The notes beneath the pieces are model-generated. The model did not search any database and was not told the origin of the DNA. It worked only from the letters and a program-made list of their open reading frames with translations. A stretch of 41,223 nucleotides of DNA from contig NZ_ABOX02000058.1 of assembly GCF_000172555.1 (NCBI RefSeq), forward strand, positions 1 to 41,223, written 5' to 3'. This document shows positions 1 through 7,576 of this stretch, in pieces (the stretch's first letter is position 1; each line of letters starts with the position of its first letter). The position numbers and the translations under genes are program-made. Origin of the DNA: Pedosphaera parvula Ellin514. GTDB lineage: Bacteria; Verrucomicrobiota; Verrucomicrobiia; Limisphaerales; Pedosphaeraceae.

Positions 1-2
1 TG

Positions 3-533
3 GGTTTGGTGGTGTCAGCCCAGGCGCAATTGTTTAATCCTGAGTCAACGGGAGGCGCGTTGATGGGGGCTGGCTTGGGAGCGGCGATCGGCTCGGCGGT
101 GGGGCATGGTCATGCGGGAGAGGGCGCGGCGATTGGAGCTGCGAGTGGATTTTTGGCAGGGAACCTGGCGCATGCGGCGCAGCACGATGGTTATTATAAC
201 GGCGGATATTATGGTGTGAGCTATCACGCTGGTTATGGGTATCACGGGCCTTATTACGGCTACCACGGTTACCGACCTTATTGGGGTGGTTATTATGGTG
301 GATGGCGTGGCGGCTGGGGAGTTTCGCTTTATGGCGGTCCTGATTATTACTCCTATTTCCCGGCGCCGACTTATTACAGCGCCCCTTCCTATTACGAGGC
401 AGCTCCTGTAACACACCAACAACCTGTGCCAGTGCAACAGCAGCAGCCCGCATCACCGCCAACAACAATCATCAACAATTATTATTACACCACGACGCCG
501 ATGAGCAGCGCGAATGGTTTGTTCGGACGTTGA
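3..533 (+). CDS. Exported glycine-zipper, Tyr/Gly-rich protein (5' partial)
   Basis: The reading frame is open to the left edge, so the true start lies outside the window. The visible sequence begins with the end of a signal peptide (L-V-V-S-A-Q-A, probable cleavage after AQA). A glycine-zipper segment follows, with alternating Gly/Ala in motifs such as GAGLGAAIGSAVG, a type that often inserts into or packs against membranes. The middle third is dominated by Tyr-Gly-His repeats (YYGxxG, GYHG, YWGGYYGG), and the C-terminus has a Gln/Pro-rich stretch followed by INNYYY. Such proteins are usually envelope or surface components of unknown function. It lies 56 bp upstream of the LpoB-like gene in the same direction, but a TATAAT box in that gap suggests the next gene has its own promoter. 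No enzymatic motif was seen. Confidence 0.7.
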   Translation, partial: GLVVSAQAQLFNPESTGGALMGAGLGAAIGSAVGHGHAGEGAAIGAASGFLAGNLAHAAQHDGYYNGGYYGVSYHAGYGYHGPYYGYHGYRPYWGGYYGGWRGGWGVSLYGGPDYYSYFPAPTYYSAPSYYEAAPVTHQQPVPVQQQQPASPPTTIINNYYYTTTPMSSANGLFGR

Positions 534-546
534 GCATTAAAACAAG

Positions 547-577
547 TTGAATTTCAGCAAGCAATCCACCATATAAT
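547..577 (+). promoter_or_regulatory. Possible sigma-70 promoter of the LpoB-like gene
   Basis: An exact TATAAT occurs at 572-577, with a weak -35 (TTGAAT, 547-552) 19 bp upstream. The ATG at 590 is only 13 bp from the -10 box, so a transcript starting about 7 bp downstream would be almost leaderless. This agrees with the lack of any Shine-Dalgarno sequence before 590. The call is an inference from base pattern only. Confidence 0.35.
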
Positions 578-589
578 CACCTTTTATTT

Positions 590-1228
590 ATGAACCTAAG
601 TTTTATTAAACAGCATTCTAAATCAGCTTTGGTAATCCTGGCCGCCAGCATGATGGCCGGCTGCGCCTCCTCGGGCGTGCGTAATCCTTCCGGCGTAGCG
701 GTGACGGAGATGCGTCCGGATGAGCGTGGTTTCGTGGCGGGGACGGGCATGGAATCGCAAGACCTGGTGGCGGTAACCGACAAGATGTCGCGGAGTATTT
801 TGGGGATTCCGCAGATTGCGCAGGCGCAAGGAGTGCCGTGCGTGGTGCTGGATCCAGTGAAAAATGAAACGCGGTTCCCGATCAACAAGGACATTTTTCT
901 GACGCGGATTCGGACGCAGCTGAACAGCAAGTCGGCGGGCAAGGTATCATTCCTGGCGCGCGATCGCATGGATGCGTTGCAGAAGGAACGGAACATGAAG
1001 CTGGCTGGCCAGGTGACGGCAAACGCTGATCCGCGCGTGGTGGAATTCAAGGGAGCGGACTATTTCCTGACGGGTTCATTGCAGGGCATGACGACGCGAA
1101 CCAGCGCGGGAACCAGCGATTATATTTTGTATGCGTTCCAGCTCATTGATGCCCGGACGAGCGCGATCGTGTGGGAAGATTCCGCCGAGATCAAGAAGCA
1201 GGGGTTGGAAGACGCGGCGTATCGTTAA
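590..1228 (+). CDS. lpoB: LpoB-like penicillin-binding protein activator lipoprotein
   Basis: This 212-aa lipoprotein has an N-terminal hydrophobic segment ending in a lipobox (M22-A-G-C25). The mature part matches the LpoB pattern: 'PVKNETRFPINKDIFLTRI' near 105-123, then 'ADYFLTGSL', 'YILYAFQLIDARTSAIVWE' and a closing 'EIKKQG..DAAYR'. In E. coli, LpoB (formerly YcfM) is an outer-membrane lipoprotein that spans the periplasm and stimulates PBP1b; a role in peptidoglycan synthesis is inferred here by homology. The next two genes are a COG3014-like lipoprotein and a YcfL homologue, and ycfL also adjoins lpoB in enterobacteria, which supports the call. No Shine-Dalgarno sequence is seen; the start is fixed by the signal peptide. 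Whether the partner is a PBP1b-type enzyme cannot be judged from this window. Confidence 0.82.
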   Translation: MNLSFIKQHSKSALVILAASMMAGCASSGVRNPSGVAVTEMRPDERGFVAGTGMESQDLVAVTDKMSRSILGIPQIAQAQGVPCVVLDPVKNETRFPINKDIFLTRIRTQLNSKSAGKVSFLARDRMDALQKERNMKLAGQVTANADPRVVEFKGADYFLTGSLQGMTTRTSAGTSDYILYAFQLIDARTSAIVWEDSAEIKKQGLEDAAYR

Positions 1229-1261
1229 TTAAACGAGCGCGCGATTCGAAAAATTGACTGC

Positions 1262-2441
1262 ATGAAAAAGTGTTGTTGGGCATGCTTTGCCGCGGTGTCG
1301 CTTTTGATCAGCGGCTGCGCCACAACGGAGCGGCAGGCACCGCTGGCTCTGACGGGTAACATCGCGGTGGATGGTCCAAATGCCATCGCGAATGGGCCGA
1401 AGCGCGACAAAGTCTTGTGGGAATACCGGACGGCGGCGGCGGATTTGCGCAAGGGACAATTCCAGGAGGCCAAGACGATGCTCGACGATGCGTTGCTGAC
1501 GCGCGGCGGCATTTACGGCAAGGACAGATGCGAAGCAGGCGCGTGGTTACTTCCACGAAGAGGCGAAGAAGACGTTCATCGGCGAACCGTATGAACGGGT
1601 GATGGCGTATTATTACCGGGGCATTTTGTATTGGATGGATGGTGAACCGGATAATGCGCGGGCCTGTTTCCGCAGCGCGCAATTGGAGGATTCCGCGGCG
1701 GACGATCAGCAGTATTCAAGTGACTACGTGTTGCTGGATTATCTGGACGGATTGGCATCGGTAAAATTGGCCGGAGATGGCAATGATGCGTTCCAACGGG
1801 CGGAGAGATTGTGCAAGCGTTTTGCGAAGCCGCCACCGTATAACAAGGATGCGAACGTGTTGTTCTTTCTCGAATTCGGTCCCGGCCCGATTAAATATGC
1901 GGGGGGTGAATATGGTGAGGAGTTGCACATTCGCGTGGCCTCTTCACCCGTGCTTGCGGCAGTCATCAAGGTGGATGGCCAGGCGATCCGGGTGGATCCT
2001 TACGATGACCTTGATTTTCAGGCGACGACGCGTGGTGGTCGCGTAATGGATCATGTGTTGGCAAACAAGGCTGTTTTTAAGAGCACGACTGATGCCGTGG
2101 GTAATGCGGCGATTGTAGGCGGATTGATTGCGGCCAGCGCGGATCGGCGAGATCCGGAAATCGGGTTGGGGATTGCGGCGGCTGGATTGATCGCCAAGAT
2201 CGTCTCGGCCAACACGACGCCAAAGGCCGACACGCGCACGTGGGATAATTTGCCGCATTACTTGAGCTTTGCGCAGATGCAGTTGCCGCCGGGTCAGCAC
2301 ACCGCGACGGTTGAGTTCCTGGATCGAAGCGGCCAGCCGATGTCGAATTTGACCAAAACCATAAACATCAATGTCCCCGCAGATAAAAGCGATAAAGTTG
2401 TTTTTGTCAGTGACACTTCCATAACTCCGCAAAATATATGA
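1262..2441 (+). pseudogene. COG3014-like TPR lipoprotein, interrupted by a +1 frameshift near 1526
   Basis: Two reading frames form one protein. The first (1262-1594) starts with a lipoprotein signal (I-S-G-C19) and a helical repeat region ending GGIYGKD at about 1525. The second frame is open well upstream of 1599 and continues as DAKQARGYFHEEAKKTF, then E-P-Y-E-R-V-M-A-Y-Y-Y-R-G, a hallmark of the COG3014 family. Skipping the single A at 1526 joins the frames without loss. The C-terminal half contains a Gly/Ala-rich segment (about 2100-2210) and a beta-rich end. The corrected protein has about 392 residues. COG3014 proteins are uncharacterised TPR-like lipoproteins found beside ycfL and lpoB in gamma-proteobacteria. 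The stop overlaps the ATG of the next gene (ATGA at 2438), so translation is probably coupled. An intact downstream frame makes a sequencing error more likely than decay. Confidence 0.75.
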
Positions 2442-2866
2442 AGAGAACTTTTTTGGCTATCGGCATGCTCGCCACCGCGGCGGCACTCCTGACTGGCTGC
2501 GAAACCACACCGCGCGATACTGGCGCTTATGTTCCCGTGAACACGACCGTGAATGACCTGGAAAATCACACCACAATTGTGTTGATGGACCCGCGCGTGC
2601 AGATATCGGTGACGTGCAGCGGCATTCAGCAACGGACGTTGCCGGATGGACGCCTCGAGGTCACTGCGAATCTGCGCAACCGCGAGAATCGGCGCATTCA
2701 AGTGCAAGCCAGTTGCGTGTTTAAGGATGAACAAGGATTTCCCACCGAAGGCGAGAGCGTTTGGCACAATGTCATTCTGACCGAGAACGGACAAGATGCG
2801 GTGACGTTCACTGCCATGAATACGAAGGCGAAGAAGTATACCATTCGCATTCGTGAAGCTCATTAA
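2438..2866 (+). CDS. ycfL: YcfL/DUF1425 family lipoprotein
   Basis: This 142-aa lipoprotein has lipobox L18-T-G-C21 after a short hydrophobic segment. The mature domain is a single beta-rich unit with the DUF1425 pattern: an early hydrophobic strand with DPRVQISV, then LEVTANLRNRENRRIQVQASCVF, a Phe-Lys-Asp-Glu-Gln-Gly turn and a closing 'T-x-M-N-T-K-A-K-K-Y-T-I-R-I-R'. In E. coli ycfL sits next to lpoB; its function is unknown, and a periplasmic envelope role is assumed from context. The ATG overlaps the stop of the COG3014-like gene by 4 bp, the usual sign of translational coupling. The length is normal for the family. Confidence 0.78.
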   Translation: MKRTFLAIGMLATAAALLTGCETTPRDTGAYVPVNTTVNDLENHTTIVLMDPRVQISVTCSGIQQRTLPDGRLEVTANLRNRENRRIQVQASCVFKDEQGFPTEGESVWHNVILTENGQDAVTFTAMNTKAKKYTIRIREAH

Positions 2867-2897
2867 TAATAAACCGTAGCCAACCAGGGAGTTGATT

Positions 2898-3803
2898 ATG
2901 AAGAAGCAAATTGCAATCAGTTTCGCCGCTGTAACCGCGTTTGCTGTGGCGGTGAGCGCGGAGCAGATCCGTTACGAGAACAAGCCGGTGCCGATTGTGC
3001 CGCCGCCGGTTTATCAGGTTGTGCAAACGCCAATCGCAGCGCCGACAGTGCCAGCCGGCGCTCGCGAGGTTTACGTCTATGATCAGAAGCCACTGCCGGA
3101 CCAACCGGCATTGCTCACGCAGGAGCAAACTCAAGGGATTATTGATTCCTTCCGCACGAATTTCGTGAAGGCAGAAAGCCCGCGTGTATTGATATATGTG
3201 AACCGCGAGTTGGTGGAGGAAAGTTCCGGCATGAAGCTTTCGGGCCATTCCGAGACCATCACCACCACCAAAAATAGTGGCGCAACCACAGGCACAAATA
3301 ACGTTGCTGGAGAAACACAACAGAGCGTTGCGAAAAATAATTATCACCTCAGCACGAAACCGGCGCCGACGTTGGCCGACCGGCAGACAATCCGTGATGT
3401 GGAACGTTTATTTGGGCGTCCGTTACGCGCTGCTGGAGTTGGCTTAGTGGATCAACATGTGGCTGCGCAAAGCATCGGTGACAAACCATTGAGCGCCTTC
3501 ACCACGTCCAGCGGCAGTGAACGTGAAGTCTTGAATCCGATTGCCGATATCGCGGTGGAAGTCCTGATTTCCTCTCGAACCGTCAATGTGCCCGGCATTT
3601 CCGGAAATCAAAACCAAAGTGTCCCTGATATTCAGGCCACAGCCATCCGGCTGAAGGATTCAAAAATCATCGGCCAGGCTTCCACGGCAGACTTATACAA
3701 TCGGGTTGGCCTGGACAATGCCGCGCGGAACTTCGACGTCAATCAAGTCACCGAGGCGACTGCCCTGGCCTTGATGGAAGACATCGCAAATAACGTCAAG
3801 TAA
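2898..3803 (+). CDS. Exported protein of unknown function in the lpoB-like cluster
   Basis: This protein of about 301 aa starts at the ATG at 2898, which has a good AGGGAG site 6-7 bp upstream; the in-frame TTG at 2892 is less likely. It has a signal peptide with probable cleavage after V-S-A (about residue 20). The mature part begins with a Pro-rich linker. It then has an alpha/beta segment with PRVLIYVNRELVEE and a Ser/Thr/Asn-rich low-complexity stretch (about 120-150). The C-terminal domain contains DRQTIRDVERLF and an IAVEVLISSRTV strand. No known family was recognised. It lies 31 bp after the YcfL gene and ends the unit at a strong terminator, so it is probably the last gene of the operon. 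The C-terminal strand pattern weakly recalls LpoB/CsgG-like folds, but I do not assert homology. Confidence 0.7.
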   Translation: MKKQIAISFAAVTAFAVAVSAEQIRYENKPVPIVPPPVYQVVQTPIAAPTVPAGAREVYVYDQKPLPDQPALLTQEQTQGIIDSFRTNFVKAESPRVLIYVNRELVEESSGMKLSGHSETITTTKNSGATTGTNNVAGETQQSVAKNNYHLSTKPAPTLADRQTIRDVERLFGRPLRAAGVGLVDQHVAAQSIGDKPLSAFTTSSGSEREVLNPIADIAVEVLISSRTVNVPGISGNQNQSVPDIQATAIRLKDSKIIGQASTADLYNRVGLDNAARNFDVNQVTEATALALMEDIANNVK

Positions 3804-3823
3804 ACAGGCAATCTTTTTCTCAC

Positions 3824-3852
3824 AAGGGCGGATTTAACGTCCGCCCTTTTTA
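3824..3852 (+). terminator. Rho-independent terminator of the lpoB-like operon
   Basis: A 9-bp perfect stem AAGGGCGGA / TCCGCCCTT (3824-3832 with 3840-3848) with a 7-nt loop runs into a T-rich tail. It starts 21 bp after the stop of the preceding gene. Confidence 0.85.
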
Positions 3853-3949
3853 TTTGCACGCGCCTATCCAGCTCCTCTTCCCGATACAGAAACTCCTCTC
3901 TACATTCCCTTAACATGAAAGGCAGAGAGGAGTGTTATTGAACCTAAAA

Positions 3950-4471
3950 TTACTTCGCGCCCTGATCAATCCAGGCACGAACCAGCCCGACTTGCTCAGC
4001 CGTTAATGGCTTTGGCATGGGGCGATTTCCACCACCGGGGCCGCCTTGAGGAGGTCCGCCTGCAGGTCCGTTCGTTGAGCCGTGCTCAGCACGTTTCTCA
4101 GATCCCGGAGGAGGTCCACCGGGACCACGACCACCCGGCTTCCGCATCGGAGGCATCGCTGTATCTGGATCCAGTCGCGCGATGGCAATTACCAAATCGC
4201 TTTTTTCGCTCTTGCCCGGCACAACCACCTGACCGTCCTTGCTGCCTTTCAAAACTCCTTCCAGGCTGTCCAAACGCAGATCGGCCTTATGCCGCTCCTC
4301 ACCATGGCAACCCAGGCAGGAGCCTTTAAAAATTGACTGAATATCTTTGGCATAGGTCACATCCTTTTGACTCGATGCTGGTGGCAACTTGCTCAAATCC
4401 GGTTCCGCAGCCAGGGCCGATAGACTGACAATCGCCATACCCGCTGTAAGCACGTGCTTGGTTAGTTTCAT
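3950..4471 (-). CDS. Small exported cytochrome c-domain protein (planctomycete-type)
   Basis: This 173-aa protein has a signal peptide (cleavage near A21-A22) and one heme-binding CXXCH motif, C52-L-G-C-H56, preceded by 'YAKDIQSIFKGS'. This is the typical start of the planctomycete cytochrome C domain (PF07635 type), in which 'DI.PI....C..CH' precedes a DLRLD segment, also seen here. A later 'DTAMPP' may supply the axial Met. Between the domain and the closing 'LTAEQVGLVRAWIDQGAK' lies a low-complexity insert rich in Gly, Pro and Arg. It stands alone here, without the usual DUF1553/DUF1549 partner domains, so it is probably a small periplasmic electron carrier, or a family member lacking the partners. 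No clear Shine-Dalgarno site was seen. Confidence 0.8.
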   Translation of the reverse strand: MKLTKHVLTAGMAIVSLSALAAEPDLSKLPPASSQKDVTYAKDIQSIFKGSCLGCHGEERHKADLRLDSLEGVLKGSKDGQVVVPGKSEKSDLVIAIARLDPDTAMPPMRKPGGRGPGGPPPGSEKRAEHGSTNGPAGGPPQGGPGGGNRPMPKPLTAEQVGLVRAWIDQGAK

Positions 4472-4652
4472 AGGTTTTGCAGATCAGTTGTGGTATTAAA
4501 AATTACTTCCCGTTTAAGACCCGGATTGCCAGTTGCGGTTACAAGCAATTTTTGACTGCCGGCAGCCGGAATATGGGCGGTTTTCCTCCCCTGTTGCCAA
4601 CCGATGCCGCCTAGGGCTATTCTGTCATCTATGGGACTATCCAAATCGTTCC

Positions 4653-5603
4653 ATGACTATGCGCTCATTTGAAAGCCTGTCTGAACGAGAAGTGTTGGCA
4701 CTCGCCATTTCCTTGGAAGAGGAGGATGCCCGCATTTACGCTGACTTCGCCGATGGCTTGAAGGAGAACTATCCGGAACAGGCCCAAAAGTTCGATACCA
4801 TGCGCCGCGAAGAAGACGGTCATCGTCATCGCCTCCTGGACCTCTATAAGAGCCGATTCGGAGATCACGTCCCACACTTCCGACGCGAGGACGTCAAAGG
4901 CTTTGTCAACCGCCGCCCGGTCTGGCTGGTTCGTCCGCTGGGCCTCAAAGCCGTTCAAAAAACTGCCGAATCAATGGAAGTCGAAACCCGCCGCTTTTAT
5001 GAAGCTGCCTGCCGCCGCACCAATGATGCCGGCATCCGCCAACTCTTGGGCGACCTTGCCGAAGAGGAACGCAACCACGCTCACACGGCTGAGGAAATAG
5101 GCGCCACGAAGCTTAGCGAAGATGAGTCCGCCCGCAGCAAACGGCTCTTCATTCTGCAGGTGATTCAACCCGGCCTTGCCGGTTTGATGGATGGCTCCGT
5201 CTCCACATTGGCCCCGCTCTTTGCCGCCGCCTTCGCCACGCACAATAGTTGGTCCACTTTTCAGGTCGGTCTTGCGGCAAGCGTCGGAGCGGGTATCAGC
5301 ATGGGCTTCGCTGAAGCACTTTCCGACGACGGATCATTGACCGGCCGCGGACATCCCTGGGCACGTGGTTTTGTCTGCGGGCTTATGACGACACTGGGTG
5401 GCATCGGCCATACTCTACCCTATCTGATTCGAAACGTACACACCGCCACCGGTGTGGCAATCGCTGTAGTGATTGTAGAGCTGAACATCATCGCCTGGAT
5501 TCGTCATAAGTACATGGACACCTCATGGACCTCTGCCATCATACAGGTAGTTTTGGGAGGTTTGCTTGTCTTTCTGGTTGGAATCCTCATCGGCAGCTCA
5601 TAA
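4653..5603 (+). CDS. MbfA-like membrane protein: ferritin-like domain plus VIT1/CCC1-like domain
   Basis: I prefer the ATG at 4653 (316 aa) because [17 protein letters not shown] aligns with the normal start of the family; upstream residues look non-coding. The N-terminal half is a rubrerythrin-like four-helix bundle with di-iron candidates E22-E24, E54-x-x-H57, E109/E111 and E139-x-x-H142. The C-terminal half (about 165-316) has several hydrophobic helices with the glycine-rich '[15 protein letters not shown]' segment of VIT1/CCC1 iron transporters. Proteins with this architecture (membrane-bound ferritin A) export iron and protect against peroxide and iron stress in alpha-proteobacteria. 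That role is inferred here from architecture. The gene is monocistronic and no regulator site was recognised. Confidence 0.82.
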   Translation: MTMRSFESLSEREVLALAISLEEEDARIYADFADGLKENYPEQAQKFDTMRREEDGHRHRLLDLYKSRFGDHVPHFRREDVKGFVNRRPVWLVRPLGLKAVQKTAESMEVETRRFYEAACRRTNDAGIRQLLGDLAEEERNHAHTAEEIGATKLSEDESARSKRLFILQVIQPGLAGLMDGSVSTLAPLFAAAFATHNSWSTFQVGLAASVGAGISMGFAEALSDDGSLTGRGHPWARGFVCGLMTTLGGIGHTLPYLIRNVHTATGVAIAVVIVELNIIAWIRHKYMDTSWTSAIIQVVLGGLLVFLVGILIGSS

Positions 5604-5760
5604 TCAATCTTGCTTCGGACACCTCCGCCTGGTGCTACAGGGTCATTTGCCTTCAACCTGCCAACCTACTTGGCGGTACCCCTCCCGAAAAGCCACGGCC
5701 CATAACCTTTTTCAACTTTAATGAAAGATTTCACCTCTTTGCCACGTATTATAAGTAGAG

Positions 5761-6057
5761 ATGAATTCATCCAGCTTTATTACTCCGTCGATACACCCTC
5801 CCGGTGGAACCGGACAAGCCGGACAATTGAAAATCCTGCTTCAGGACAGGCAATCCCGGCTTTATCTGCAGAAAGCGCACCAATGGACCTCCAGTCGTGA
5901 CGAAGCCATGGACTTTCAACACAGTGCCAAAGCCAGTGGTTTCGTCCTCCAAAGCAAAATCCCGAACATGGATATCATCCTTAGCTTCCCCGATTCGAAG
6001 TACGACCTGCGCATTCCCTGCTCCCTGCCCTCATGGAATGCTGTTCAGTCAGGATAA
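5761..6057 (+). CDS. Small unknown protein, paralogue of the 81-aa protein at 19827-20072
   Basis: This 98-aa protein has no signal peptide or membrane segment. From about residue 22 it aligns without gaps to the protein at 19827-20072, with about 23 identities in 66 positions. The pattern is L-Q-D-x3-R-L-Y, a conserved W-T, A-x-D-F, a central F-x-L-x-S, and F-x-D-x-x-Y-D-L near the end. Conservation of the same pattern at two distant sites makes it a real gene. The first 20 residues (Ser/Pro/Gly-rich) are not shared. No function can be assigned. The alternation of hydrophobic strands and one helix suggests a small alpha/beta fold. Confidence 0.65.
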   Translation: MNSSSFITPSIHPPGGTGQAGQLKILLQDRQSRLYLQKAHQWTSSRDEAMDFQHSAKASGFVLQSKIPNMDIILSFPDSKYDLRIPCSLPSWNAVQSG

Positions 6058-6495
6058 TATTTGGCGAGCGCAAAAACTTATTTTGTTTTTAGGCTTCCGA
6101 TCAAGGCGCTACAATTCGGGCCTCCCAGCAATCGTGCTGGTCTTTTGCTTCCACCCTGTCATAGTGCGCCATGAATTGGACATCTGTTTACAAACATTCC
6201 TGGATCGACGATTGCGAGAAATGGTCAAAAGCCCGTCTGCCATTTGAAGTGCGCGATACCCACACCAAGACACCCGAACTGTTCTTTTCCCGCCTCTGCG
6301 AGATTTATAAATTGACCTGGAGAAGGGATGGCAGCACTGCCATCTTCAGCCCTTCTCTTTCGAATTAGCCTTCGTCTCTCTCCATAACTTTTTCAACGCA
6401 TCGCTGCTCAAAGAACCTTATGTGCTCATGTGGAGTCCATAAAGCAGTCGGATTGTACGGCTGGGCTTACAGCATAACTTCAAAACCAGATCCCG
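6058..6495. other. Gene-poor stretch with one weak ORF and a hairpin
   Basis: There is no convincing gene. A 65-aa frame at 6171-6368 (+, starting MNWTSVYKHSW) has no recognised motif, and its last third lies in a strong hairpin, so it is probably spurious, although a small species-specific protein cannot be excluded. Confidence 0.5.
6319..6360. repeat. Bulged hairpin, possible terminator of the convergent genes
   Basis: A perfect 8-bp inner stem GATGGCAG / CTGCCATC (6327-6334 with 6337-6344, 2-nt loop) is extended by GAGAAGG / CCTTCTC across a 6-nt bulge. It lies between a rightward and a leftward gene. There is no long T-run on either side, so its role as a terminator is uncertain. Confidence 0.4.
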
Positions 6496-7569
6496 TCAGG
6501 TGAGCCACTCGGGATGGTGAGCCGTGCCATCGAAAGTTGTGGAGGTTTTGAATAATTCGTATTTGCCCTCCCTGGCCGCCTCGGCAGTTTTGCTAAACAA
6601 CGTTGCAACCTGCTCCTCAGTGAGTGGTTTAAAAGTCCTTACCGCCTCCAGTGCCTGATTCAAAATCTCCATCTTATCCATCCCCGTAATCACCACGGAA
6701 GTGGGTCGGCTGAGAGCAAAGTGCAGGCATTCGATCGGTGTCGCCGTGTGGCTCTTCAGGATCACTCCCCCACCCATCGATTTCATTCCAAGCACTCCAA
6801 TTTGCTCTTTCACGAGCACTGGCAAAACCTGGTTTTCAAAACTGTGAGCGTTCTGGGCATCCATCACATTGATTGGCATCTGCACCGCATCAAAGTGAAA
6901 ATCGTGTTTCTTCGCGGTCTCGAGCATATGCAAATGGATCAGCGGATCCTTGTGACCAGTGAATCCAATGTAGCGCAGCTTGCCGGCCTTTTTCGCGTCC
7001 TGCACGGCTTCCATGGCGCCGCCCTCCTGGAAGACTTTCTCCGGGTCTTCCATGCGGATGATTTCATGAAATTGCAATAGATCCAGATGATCCGTCTGCA
7101 AGCGCTTTAGGCTTTCGTCAATTTGCCTTGCTGCCCCTGCCTTGCTCCGCCCGTCAATCTTCGTCATCAGGAAAACCTTCTGCCGATAACCATCCCTCAA
7201 TCCCATCCCCATCCACTCTTCGCTCTTCCCGTCGTGATAATCCCAACAGTTATCCATGAAAGTAATTCCATGGTCGACGGCACTGCGCAGGATGCGCACC
7301 GATTCCTTTTCATCCTTCGCGCTGCCCAGATGATATCCTCCGAGACCAATGGCGGAAACTCTCTCGCCGGTTTTTCCCAATGTGCGATAAATCATATCGC
7401 CCTTTCGTTCGCCGGGATCAATGGCCCACACGCGCGACCCAAGGGCGCCAACCGCAATACTGGTTACGACGGCCACTTTGAGAAATTCCCGACGGGTCAC
7501 CCCTTCATGAATTTCGAATTTCGCCCGCAAGTCCAGGTCAGCAACTTTTTTGTGATCAAATTCCTTCAT
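6496..7569 (-). CDS. Tat-exported aldo/keto reductase
   Basis: This 357-aa protein starts with a long N-region and a twin-arginine motif, T25-R-R-E-F-L-K31, followed by a hydrophobic segment ending near W-A. It is therefore probably exported folded with its cofactor. The AKR barrel follows, beginning MIYRTLGKTGERVSAIGLGG. The catalytic tetrad is visible: D106 and Y111 in 'DNCWDY', K137 in 'MTKIDGR' and H168 in 'LQFHE'. The C-terminal part has the usual 'MKSMGGG' strand and an NADP-binding-like 'VVITGMDKMEILNQALEAV'. The substrate is unknown. It ends 73 bp before the gene-poor stretch and lies just downstream of the dehydrogenase at 7577-8476 (7-bp gap), so the two are probably co-transcribed. 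Tat-targeted AKRs are common in Verrucomicrobiota and Planctomycetota. Confidence 0.88.
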   Translation of the reverse strand: MKEFDHKKVADLDLRAKFEIHEGVTRREFLKVAVVTSIAVGALGSRVWAIDPGERKGDMIYRTLGKTGERVSAIGLGGYHLGSAKDEKESVRILRSAVDHGITFMDNCWDYHDGKSEEWMGMGLRDGYRQKVFLMTKIDGRSKAGAARQIDESLKRLQTDHLDLLQFHEIIRMEDPEKVFQEGGAMEAVQDAKKAGKLRYIGFTGHKDPLIHLHMLETAKKHDFHFDAVQMPINVMDAQNAHSFENQVLPVLVKEQIGVLGMKSMGGGVILKSHTATPIECLHFALSRPTSVVITGMDKMEILNQALEAVRTFKPLTEEQVATLFSKTAEAAREGKYELFKTSTTFDGTAHHPEWLT

Positions 7570-7576
7570 AAGTTTT

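Noticed and set aside
34-468. Two overlapping minus-strand frames opposite the first gene
   Set aside because: They mirror the Tyr/Gly repeats of the plus-strand gene and have no motif.
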